36,145 nt of DNA. Source: Saccoglossus kowalevskii (lineage: Eukaryota > Hemichordata > Enteropneusta > Harrimaniidae). The stretch is taken from contig NW_003122437.1 of assembly GCF_000003605.2 (NCBI RefSeq), forward strand, positions 18,883 to 55,027, written 5' to 3'. Under the pieces are notes generated by a model, which did not search any database, was not told the origin of the DNA, and saw only the letters and a program-made list of their open reading frames with translations. Of the stretch, positions 22,101-32,300 are shown piece by piece (the stretch's first letter is position 1; every line of letters starts with the position of its first letter). The position numbers were made by a program, and so were the translations under genes.

Positions 22101-24867
22101 TACTTTTATTGACTTGCTATTATTTACTTCAGGTCACCCAGACGATCTTATTCTCGATCGCCACCTCCTCGTCGATCTTCTGGTGGTAAATATAGTAGAA
22201 GTCGTAGCAGAAGTGGAAGCAGGTATGTATTTTTAGTCGCTGTTTGAATGCAGTCTAAAGACTTAACAGTTTGACCTTTGTGCATTTGAACATGCCTCAG
22301 CCAATGACATACAAAATTCACACGTGTATATATTGGGATATATGTGCATATCCATTTGATTCGTGATCAACTAATGGCCATTTTTTTTTAAATGAATGTG
22401 TTTCTGGTACTGTATCTGTACTGCCTTGACCATGTACAAACTTTGTATATACATGTACATCTTGTCTTGCATATGCACATGTATTTGTTTGACCATCAGA
22501 CTCGGGATGGCGACACCATTTTAATGTAAATTAATCAACATATTTCGGTCATACATGACCTCCGGAGTTGTATCTTGAAAACCTACTTATTGTTAATGCC
22601 TAATGCATAGATAGCCGACTAGTGACCATTTTTGTTGTCAAAATATCTAATTTTATGGTATGTCAAAAACTAGTTCTTGGGCGTATGTTGGCTGATTTAC
22701 TTGAAATATGGTGGAAGGATTAACCATTATGGGTACAAGCATAGTTAATGCATGCCACTTTGTAAATTTGATGCAGAATGGCAGACTGGCTGCCCATTTT
22801 GTTTTAGACAAGTTCTATTTTAGACATGTGTCTGGCACACGCTTTGAGCAATTAATTAACTTCAAACTTGTACATACAGTACATCATAAAATGCATTCGC
22901 ACATACAGTAATTTCGTCATCTGATCAAAGTGGTTTAAAAATGTACTAAAATCAGGTATATTTCTGTGTACGTAACTAGATCTCGGTGTTGACCGATTTG
23001 CTTCAAACTACAGGGAAGGGTTAACCATTATGGATAGTTGATGCACACCACTTTGATTTTGCAAACTTGACTCGAAATGGCCGACTAGTGGCCACTTATT
23101 TTTGACAAATTCTATTCCATACAGACATGTATATTCCAGACATGCTTTGAGAAACTCGCTTCAAATTTTATGCCTTAGAATGTTCATCATGGCACATGCA
23201 CCAGCATACAATGTTGTCTGTAATATGATGGCGAACTGCCAACTCTTGGGTATTTTGACCACCAGATCTTAGGCATGTGGTGCTTGATTTTCTTCAAACC
23301 ATTACTGCAGGTGGATGCATGTCACTTTGATTTGTCAAGTCTACACAAGATGGCTGTCTCAATCCATTTATTATTTTACTCGAGTAAATATTGAAACATC
23401 ATATGCTTTTTGCATATGCGCAATTTTTAAAGCTATAAAATTGCAATGTAAAAAATTTCACAAGCGCAGGGCTAGGAGCTAAAGTACGTGCACTTGCTGT
23501 TGACATTTTTTTTCTTGCTATAAACAAGATATCATTGTAGCATGCATAGCATGTGTATCTCCATAGTGAAAAAATACCATGAGATGCAGGTTTTCACTCA
23601 GCTGTTATATTCTACGTCACACTCCAAAACTACTATTACGATAGAATTCTATATATTTTTTTTGGTCTTTATATTTATTACGGTAGGGAATGTGAATTGC
23701 AAAATACTTGTATTTGTAATTTTTAGATGCGTGCATTGTTGTTTATTCTAGTTTAATATGACTTTAATATATGGGCTTGTTGGTTTATTTTCGTAGGTCA
23801 TTTTCTGCCAAGAATACAAGCCGCTCTATGTCTGGTGAGAGAAGACGCTCATACTCACGAGAACGCCTTTCTCCTGAAAAAAGGTAAACATGTAATAATC
23901 TGGCAGATAATTATTTCCACACATCTTTAGTTGAGTATGCCATGGTTAAATTGATTTAAGTTAATGTTTAGTGGAATCATTAGGAGTCAAATGCATACAC
24001 GTGTTAGTACCTGCATATTGCTACCTGTGATTAGAGTGATTGTAATCAATTTTTACTATGCAAAATGAATCAAACATTTGATTGTGCAATATTTCTCGTT
24101 GCTATAGGTGATTTTCATGTTGATTTATATGTATCAAACTAAAATAAACCATTGTAAGCCATAACAGGTCATGAAATTAATCCCAAAATGAATCGCATTT
24201 TTACTATGCTAATAATAGTTAAATATTTGAGATTCAAAATTTGGTTAAAGAATAGCTAGCTTATTTTAAAGGCAATAAATTGGGGCCTACATGTAGAGCA
24301 TTCTCCAGAATGCTGTGGTGACCTCTGGTGACGTCACCAGGAAAATACTTGTTAGTATGCAAATGAGGAATATATATAAACTGATAATATTCACATACTA
24401 GCAAGTGATTTTGGACATCATGGTAGTAAGCAATTCAAGGCACTTTAAGAGCATGTGCTATAACTTACAGAGCAAATACACATTACACATGTTAACTACA
24501 TTAGAAGCACACCTCAATGAAAAACCTAAGTCAGAAATATTTTCTTTTAATTTTTTAATAACCTACACTGTTTAAGGTTATTTGCTATAGAGCATTATTC
24601 TCTGAGAATGAAACTTTGCTATTTAATACACCCACTTCTCAGTATATCTAATGCAGTAACCAGTGTCGTTCAATGATCACTTCAAACTTGTGTTCCATTA
24701 TACAAGTTTGTATTCTTAGACAAATACTCTGGTACATGTATTGCAGTTTTCAAATCAAATTATGCTATCTTGTTATTTTCAGTCGCACTCCAACGCCGGA
24801 ACCTGATGGAAGTAGGAATGGTGATCAATCAGACATCGAAGCTTCTGGTTCAGCCGAAGAGGACTAG
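18981..24867 (+). CDS. SRSF3: SR splicing factor SRSF3/Rbp1-type (five coding exons, 204 aa)
   Basis: Coding exons 18981-19192, 19657-19797, 22133-22222, 23797-23883 and 24783-24867 join in phase 2 at every junction and total 205 codons with the TAG stop. Residues 13-80 form one RRM with RNP2 VYVGDL (14-19) and RNP1 GFAFVEFE (49-56). The stretch [19 protein letters not shown] is nearly identical to human SRSF3 as I recall it. After [10 protein letters not shown] comes an Arg/Ser-rich tail ([25 protein letters not shown]) and an acidic end ([11 protein letters not shown]). There is no CCHC zinc knuckle, which argues for SRSF3 rather than SRSF7. The protein binds pyrimidine-rich RNA and acts in splicing and mRNA export in the nucleus. 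At 204 aa it is longer than human SRSF3 (164 aa), mainly in the tail, and the acidic C-terminus differs. Confidence 0.93.
19657..19797 (+). CDS. SRSF3: SRSF3 coding exon 2: end of RRM and linker
   Basis: It completes the RRM ([17 protein letters not shown]) and begins the basic linker with a run of five prolines ([19 protein letters not shown]). The proline/arginine stretch matches where SRSF3 contacts its export partner in the known family. The donor is GTATGT at 19798. Confidence 0.92.
20412..20770 (+). other. SRSF3: Candidate poison exon in SRSF3 intron 2
   Basis: A 359-nt segment is bounded by an acceptor (cacacctttgcag, ends 20411) and a GTAAGG donor at 20771. Spliced in phase 2 after coding exon 2, it reads [14 protein letters not shown] then TAG at 20452-20454. 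The stop lies more than 300 nt before the exon end, and the exon length is not a multiple of three. It is strikingly A/C-rich in a T-rich intron, with over 20 WCWWC motifs by eye (ACAAC, TCAAC, ACATC, ACTAC), the motif selected by the SRSF3 RRM. Inclusion should give a nonsense-mediated-decay target or a truncated RRM-only protein. Mammalian SRSF3 autoregulates through its own poison exon. It could also be an alternative last exon; no transcript evidence is available here. Confidence 0.55.
22133..22222 (+). CDS. SRSF3: SRSF3 coding exon 3: RS domain, first part
   Basis: This 90-nt, phase 2-2 exon encodes [17 protein letters not shown] then [14 protein letters not shown], the densest Arg-Ser dipeptide stretch of the protein. 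Such repeats are phosphorylated by SR protein kinases in the known family. Skipping it would keep the frame. Confidence 0.92.
22500..23360. repeat. Four diverged tandem copies of a roughly 280-nt repeat
   Basis: Inside SRSF3 intron 3, blocks starting near 22500, 22650, 22950 and 23245 share ordered motifs. These are a ggttaaccattatgg stretch, a gatgcatgccactttg stretch, an aaatggccgactagtggcc stretch and a gacaaattctatt stretch. Copies are old and incomplete. The atggcc/ggcca palindrome is typical of dispersed invertebrate repeats. No coding capacity is seen. Confidence 0.55.
23797..23883 (+). CDS. SRSF3: SRSF3 coding exon 4: RS domain, second part
   Basis: The 87-nt exon encodes [19 protein letters not shown] and then [10 protein letters not shown]. 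It is phase 2 at both ends, with a tcgtag acceptor (ends 23796) and a GTAAAC donor at 23884. Confidence 0.92.
24783..24867 (+). CDS. SRSF3: SRSF3 coding exon 5: acidic C-terminus and stop
   Basis: It encodes [18 protein letters not shown] and ends [10 protein letters not shown] before TAG (24865-24867). The acceptor (tgttattttcag) ends at 24782. The acidic end without RS dipeptides differs from the vertebrate SRSF3 tail. Confidence 0.92.
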
Positions 24868-25565
24868 ACAAACGCACACAAACACACATATATATATATA
24901 TATACACACATACAGTCTAAAAATATTAAGTACACAAGTGTTAGAAACATTTTCAGGAGTTGAGTTCAACAAAATCATGTAATCTTTATCTCATCACGTG
25001 ATATTTTTAATACTATTTTTTATGTTTGAGTGTTTGTTAATGTCTAGATATTTCCATGTACACCCTGTATCATCTGCAGTACTAGTACATTACATTTTAG
25101 TCTTAGGGATGTGCAAGAATTTGCTGAAATGCCCCCTCCCCCCCCAAAAAAAAATTTGTTTGATTTATCGAGGCGTTTACTAAAAAAGAACTTGCATTAC
25201 ACCATTGGCTTTACAGTAGGCAATGTCACTGTTTTGTTTTTTTTGTCATCAGCTGTGGTCTCAACTAAATGCTTTGTTGAAAAATGATATAGCTGCCGAT
25301 TTAATTGTCATAGAAATAGAGTGCTGTAATTATTTTTTGCAGGTGATTTGTAAATTTTCAGCAAGGCCAATAAATGTGTTGATACTCCCTTGCACATCTG
25401 GTTCACACTTGGCGTTTTCTGTTGTAAGGCAGCATTTATATTTTTCAGTGATAGATCAGATGTACACAGTGATATAGCACTTGGATTATTTCATGAGTTG
25501 AAATGTCTAGACCTTTTGTATTTGTAAATTGGATGAAGGAAATAAAACTAATAGTGTACACATGG
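24868..25565 (+). terminator. SRSF3: SRSF3 3' UTR with two polyadenylation signals
   Basis: The likely 3' UTR carries AATAAA at 25369-25374 and at 25541-25546, each followed within about 15 nt by a GT-rich stretch. Two mRNA ends are therefore possible. A mixed CA/TA microsatellite lies at about 24875-24913. Confidence 0.6.
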
Positions 25566-25654
25566 GTTTTAATGCAACAAATTCCCACACTTAATGTTTG
25601 AAGAGTTCTACTAACTAGTGGTCTATAGATATCTAGCTACTCCAAGTTAGTAGC

Positions 25655-26050
25655 CAGATTTTTAGCTCTGCTGTCGACTTTGTCGAGCGAAGCTTATCAT
25701 GAGTGACTGTCCGTGTCAATGTTTTACTTTTTCGACTTCTTAAAAACTACAAGCATGATTGCTTTGATACTTGGTGTATATCTTCCTTGGGTAGTCCAAT
25801 TGTTTTGATATTACATATATAGGTAGGTACTACATGTGGATCTCTCTCAGATTTGTTCATTTTGTAATATCTTTAATTCTCTAATTTTGATGAATATTTT
25901 TGTCATTTTTGGTTAAAAGTGATATTTATTTCTTGTTAAAAACCACAATCATTTGTGGTGAAAAATGATATTTTTGAAATCTTGTTGAAAACGGCAAGTC
26001 TTGTTGCATTGATACTATGCATATTGTTCATTTTCTTTTCTTTAATTGAA
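25655..26050. repeat. Interspersed repeat, part of a widespread invertebrate type
   Basis: It begins tttttagctctgctgtcgac and runs through gtgactgtccgtgtcaatg, cttaaaaactacaagcatga and gatacttggtgtatatcttc, phrases I recall from dispersed repeats in many marine invertebrates. A second, diverged copy of the inner part follows at about 25930-26035 (gaaaacggcaagtcttgttg). No open frame of note is present. Confidence 0.45.
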
Positions 26051-27983
26051 ATGTGCATTGCTAACAGCGGAGCTTGTTGATATTTGTATCCATATGCATC
26101 CCCTATGTAAAATGTACGTGAACTCCCTTTTACATTATTGTATATTAGCCGGTGAGGGCCTACTCGCACGTACTTTTCAGGATAAGTGTGCAAATACAAG
26201 AACCAAAACTGTTGGCATTACTAATATGCACATTGAACTGGCATATACTATTTTATATGGAGACAAAAGTGCAAAGTTTATAAATGACCAGGACAATATG
26301 GGATTTGTGAATGCAACAAATTTGAAGTTTCCAGTAACAGGCTAAAACAAATAGTTGATAGAAAGGAAGTTTTTTTAAATTTTTTTTGGGTCATTTCTTA
26401 TAGTTTACATCCAACTTGGTTTTCTCGATTCTATGACTTGCCACAAAGTGGCCAATGAACAAAAAGCATTTCACCTTCCATGGTTCATATTTGATTGTCT
26501 TTGTTCTTGCTGGGCATTCCGACAAATTATCCTAGTATGTGGCATTATCTCAATATTGTCACCTAGATACAAAGTCAACTTCAGGAACCACGACTGTTTT
26601 GTGACCTTCGTATATTATGTACCCTATAAAATTATTATACCAAGTGCAACAACACTTAAAGACCAACATCTTCAACTTATCAGGAATGTCTGGTAGACTT
26701 TCAAACCTTGTTACATTTGAAATGTTGCGTCGTCCATCTACGATAAAACCTGAATCACCGGGTCTTGGAGGCTTACTTTCAATAGATTGCAGCAAAGTGG
26801 CTGCTCTGCTAAATACACATACCGACAGAATCAGTTGAACATGATTGGTTGATGTCATGGAAGTCTGATAATGCACTGGTATTGTGCATTGTTCAGATAT
26901 TAGAACTTCACTCAGGTCTGTTGTGCATTATCCTATACATTGTGCATGACAATATTTCACTATTGTCAGAGTGTATACTTTGAGGTATTCTTGCAATAAC
27001 CTTGTACATCTTTTCCTTCCACGGATACATCATGGGAATGCAGAAATCTAAAAAGTTTAGAACATAATTAGCAAACTTCTTTGTGTGGACTCCATTCAAA
27101 CCCCGATTCAGCCATGTTTGTTTTTATTATTAGAGAACACTTGCACATTTGGAATTCAAATTTCCTTATATGGTAGGATGAAAATACCTAAAAATTACGT
27201 GCAAATTATGGTGACAGATGTATAATAATAAAACGTATTTTAAATACTGCATTTGTTTTATAAGAAGTACATATAAACTATCCTGAATTATTAAAATACG
27301 ATTTATTTTGACCATGGAAACACCTCTGTATAAATTTACTTCGGCACATGTGCTACTAACAGAGCAAATAAAGTATATGAACAGTGTACACTGACATTTG
27401 TGCAACCGAGGGAAACGTATATATTCAATTATGCATTAATACAGTTTTGGGATCTGAATTGTAGAATTTAAGTACTCAAAATCATGTCAGAAATACATGT
27501 AGTTGACGATCGTTTTGTTAATACTTTTAAATAGTATTCTATGAAACATGGACATCTCTGTTACTGCAGTAATTTGTAACGAGGACGAATCCTCAAATGT
27601 ATCCAAAATTGTACAAATTCTTACCACCAAATATGTCATATAAGTCCTAAGACTGATAAAGATACGAATTATGAATAATCTTTAAATTAAGGTCAAGCTC
27701 ATTGGGCTATTGAATTAAAAATAATAGTTCAATAAATAATCTTTCGAATTTATCTCCAATACGTTATTACAGTGGAGCAATTTGTTGCTTACTGTATTGA
27801 GCATGCTTGTAAATGTGCTGCAGACTTGGTATGTTCACAGTTCGAGCTACTATCAGACTTGTAGACGTTTATGGCTGTGGCTACTGTAAGACTCGCATGA
27901 TGCGTGTGTTGTCAATATTTAAATATGTACCCTCATTTGTAAGGTAACCAAATTATATGGGTATTGATGCATGCCCTCATAGT
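26050..27983. other. Convergent intergenic region between SRSF3 and ELAC2
   Basis: No gene is supported here. It holds a foldback-family repeat copy (about 26940-27160) and one minus-strand frame at 26876-26559 with a protein-like stretch (SKPPRPGDSGFIVDG). No AATAAA for ELAC2 was found in the first 500 nt after its stop codon; the nearest clear one on that strand is at 27307-27302. Confidence 0.5.
26940..27160 (-). repeat. Copy A of the foldback-associated repeat family
   Basis: Read on the minus strand this runs from tctaataataaaaacaaaca through ccacacaaagaagtttgct and cccatgatgtatcc to ggtattcttg/cctcaaagtatacac. It is closely similar (roughly 85-90% by eye) to plus-strand 35095-35295. 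Both copies translate to NFLDFxIPMMYPWKEKMY in one frame, but stops interrupt both upstream, so coding status is unclear. Confidence 0.65.
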
Positions 27984-29382
27984 TCATTCAGCAAGAGCTC
28001 GCTCCCTCTGTGTACGCTTGAAAGTTCTTTCCTCCATCTCCATAATGGCCTCCAGAAACAGGCATTGTAATACAGGTACAAGTTGTGGTAATATCGGTAA
28101 ATCTTCAATCGTTACCTGACAAATAAAGACAATTATTGTTGTATACAACTGCATATGATGTTGCTGAATAGTTTATTTTAACTTATCAGAAAAAATGTAA
28201 TTTAGTAAAAATGTTTTTGTCCTTGCAACATATGGTTGCATACAATTTTTCAGACAAAGTTGCAAAGTACTGATACAACATGAATGGTGAAAATAATGCA
28301 ATAGCTATAACCTAATATGCCCATCATGTGCAAACATATACTACGGTAATAAAGATAAAATATCAGTCTACAATGTATTTTTTCAAAAAGAAAAACGGGG
28401 TTGTAATTTGATTACCCGGTATAATACTGAAGCTGTACTTTCATGCATTCATCTTCAAAACTTTACTAAATGAGTACATTTTGACACAAAACTTCGTACA
28501 AGTATGCTCTGACATAATATAAGTAACCGATTACCTCAATTTTTTTGTCTTGAAAGTCATGTGAAACTTATATAAATGACATGTTAAAAAGCGAAATGGA
28601 ACAATTTTTATTCCATGAAATAGCACAACATATGTGTGCCATTATAGACAGGCATGTACCTTGCTGTCATTTATTGATGGATTATACACTTTACTTTTGA
28701 CATTTTTGTATTTCCTCGTGCAACAGTTCATGAGGCAAAGCAGGAAGTACTTGCTTTGGATTTGTTTTTTCCACTAAAAGTCCATATTTTGGGAGTAAAT
28801 TAACACCAATAAACGGTCATAAAAAGAAAAACGGCTTGACAAGCATTAGTATGCCATTATGACTTGTTTTAGTAAAAACTTTTAAAAAAATCAATCAAGG
28901 CATGTCTCAGCTGTACAGACAAGGAACCCGAAATATACATGTAAGTCTCTTAAAACAAAAACATGACACTGAATAGATGATTGCCTAATACTAAACGTGC
29001 AGTATTGTATTATGTTGCATTCATGATATGACACAGAATACCTTACCTTCATATGGTCAAATGCAATACCAGTTTTCTGTGTTCTATCATCTTTTGCATC
29101 AATAATTGGTATTTTTGGATAACGTTGACTAAAATGTGTCAATAAAACAAATTTGGCTTTCATTTGATTGCTGATATCTATGGCTTGTGACATAGTACTG
29201 AAAGTAAACAAAGAAATTACACTTATGAATTTAAGACTTAGGTGTTAGGGTTGGTTAGCCATTTACAATATTTGTTACAGACTTTCTGAAATTTAATTGT
29301 TACCTGTGTCTTTTATCGAGTGCTTCGTCCTCTAAACCGTCTTCGAAAGTAGATTCATGTATTAAAATATCAGCATTCATAC
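27984..29382 (-). CDS. ELAC2: ELAC2 last three exons (29382-29304, 29197-29047, 28115-27984)
   Basis: They encode ADILIHESTFEDGLEDEALD, FVLLTHFSQRYPKIP with the zinc-binding histidine, GIAFDHMK, and the charged C-terminal helix (LEAIMEMEERTFKRTQRERA, then LAE and TGA at 27986-27984). Vertebrate ELAC2 extends about 25 residues further; this one stops soon after the helix. Confidence 0.92.
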
Positions 29383-32300
29383 CTTGCAAAAAAGTATTGA
29401 GGTGTAATAAGTGTGCGGACAATAACATGTTCCTAGTCAACACTAATTAATAGGAAGCTGACTTTGTGCAACAATGAAGCAGAATCGCACATGAATAAAT
29501 ATCTTTTTCAACACTATAATCTCTCTTTAAATAATGAGAATAAATAGAGTGAACGGTAAAGTAAGTATTAATTAAATACTAAGTGTATGTACTGTATACG
29601 ATAGTTTTAATTTCAAGTCATTCAACACAATAATTACTTGAATATTTGCTGATGCTTACCTATATCTACTAACCCATTACAAGGCATAGTATCTCCTGAA
29701 TATACAATCTTCCACCCATCTCTATGTGTGATGGCAAGCCCATGTGGTTGAGCAAAATGATTCACAGTCACAGTCTCCATCTATTATTAAATAGTATACA
29801 AATAACACTAAATAATTATGCATGAAGGCTCATTGTATGGCCAAAAGATTTTCATGTTACAATTGTAACAAATTGCCTGCGGACGACACTGATGTATGTT
29901 ACATTGAAACTATGTACCGGTACTTTCCGAGTTATACCATTTATGTGACACTGCCATCTACATTGCCATTGAGGAATTTAGTTAGTGGACATGACAATCA
30001 TTACTTTACAGGTATGACATACTATCAGAGGTACATTACTTGGCGTTTGCAAGTAGTGTGACATGATACCAAGATCCCATTTCAATCTCGCTCTCGCATA
30101 AGCGTTCCCAATTCTGAACAATGCGAATGCGCATGCCCAAGGTAACTAGGATACTGGGAGGTCCAGGTGGATCAAAATGACGGATTACGAGAACTATATT
30201 TTCTGCACATTTTCGATATATTACATTTTTGCACTATGATAGTGGTAAAACATGTTTTATTACAAACCTTGAACATTGATGTATTTTATGTCAGAAGGTC
30301 GTAGCATCAGTCTCGCTATCTACGAGAAGAAACTTGAATGGGATCTTGACATGTCACAATACCGTACTATGTGTGTTGCAAACCCCAACTAAAGAACCAC
30401 TGATACTATTTATATCACCTATCCATGAAGGTATCCAGAAGGCAATGCGTTGAATGGCTGCCATTTTAAGTGACAATAAAAATGCATGCTAAAAACACAA
30501 AGGCTCATGGGTAAACACATGTTTGTAAATAACGACATGCCATGGCTGTCTGCCATATGCGCAGGTGATAACTCTCTCGCTTAAACTTTTACTACTATAT
30601 ATGCGTATATTTCAAAATGGCCACCACCTTGAATTATGAAGACAAAGGATATATATTAAACATACAAAACTTGGAGACCATACCTTTTCTAGGTTCAACT
30701 GTGTGTGCAGCAACTCCTCGTTTTCTCCTTTGTCTTTTGAAAAAGGAAGTAGATTTCTACACGGAATTATTCTGAAAGAACAACGAAAACTTTGTTATTT
30801 GTTTAGGTAACAACTTGTTCTGAGCTTAGATTAGCTTACTCGGTTCATTGTAGAACTCTCTGTCATATGACCGATTGTTGCATTTATACTTGTTTCTGTT
30901 GGTAAGCATATGTGTAAACCATTATTTTATATACATGATGTACCAGGTATAACAATTTTGTAAATACTACAGTTTGTACAAAGATATCTTGTTGATGCCA
31001 TACTTTATACAAAAAGAATCATGTAAAAACTATATACTTTGTACAAAAAGAACTTTGTAAAAACCACAGTTTTTTTCCAAACTTTCGGAATTAGGAGCTT
31101 CTATCATTTTATGTAATTGATGACTTAATGTCTAATGTGAGGAAGAAATCATTCAGTTAACATTGTCTATGAGAAAAAAATATATATAAATAAATTATTA
31201 AATATAATCAATATAAAGAAATATACTCTTACCTTACATTGTCTAGGATTTTATGGAATAATCTTTCATATAAATTAAGAAAATGTATAAGTTGAGCGGG
31301 TAATACAAGATTTAATGGAGTGACATCGCCACCAAGAGCAACCTGCAAATTAATCAAGAGACAATTCAGATGTTGAAAGTGAGAATACAAGTAATATAAT
31401 ATACTACATCAGTCACAATATTGCAATAGAATCATACTGCACACATAGCTAGTGAGAAACATACAGGTACTATCAAACCTGGATTGGTGATCACCACTAT
31501 ATAATGACCATAGTGACCAATTTTTAATAGGTAGTTCTAAGGTACCGGTTTATCATAAAAGCAACCTTTCTATAAAGACCACCTGTCTTGTGTTATCACC
31601 CTTTCAGCAATATTCTTGCAGATTCACCTTTGTTTAGATACCAACATAATAATGAGCATTCTGTTTTTTTAATTTCCTCAAGTCAACTTCTTTGATTTTG
31701 ATTTTATGTCCAACCTCCTGTCTATAAAGATCATTTTAACCAAGTCTCCTTTGTGGTCACTATACACAGGTTTAACTGTAGTATATGTATTCACAGACAT
31801 CATAGACAAATCTCCAATAGGAACATACAACACACATAGCTAGTGAGAAATATACAGGTAGTACGCATACAATGTACCGGTACTATATTCCAGTCATTTC
31901 TAGAATTGAAGCATATGGGCACATACAGTTATCACAAATATCACACACGAACAGTATCCAAATATTTATAACATGAATATTTCATGCAAGTGTACAATTG
32001 CAAGACCAAAAAACACAAGACAACAATCAAAATGTCTGACAAATAAACCAGCGAGCAAATTATGGTGTATGTCCAGTTATATCCAAGACGTGTTTCATTG
32101 AAAAGAGCTTTTTTTATAACTTAAAATATTATAGTATACATCAAACATGAGATAAATAAACTTGTATTAACCCTTCTGAGCACCAAAGTAAACTTTTATC
32201 ACTCTTTACAAAAACATAATCCCACATCACTTTTCCACAACTTTAAGATCAAAACTATGTGGAAAATTATATCCATTTGGTTTGAAATTAACAAAGAAAT

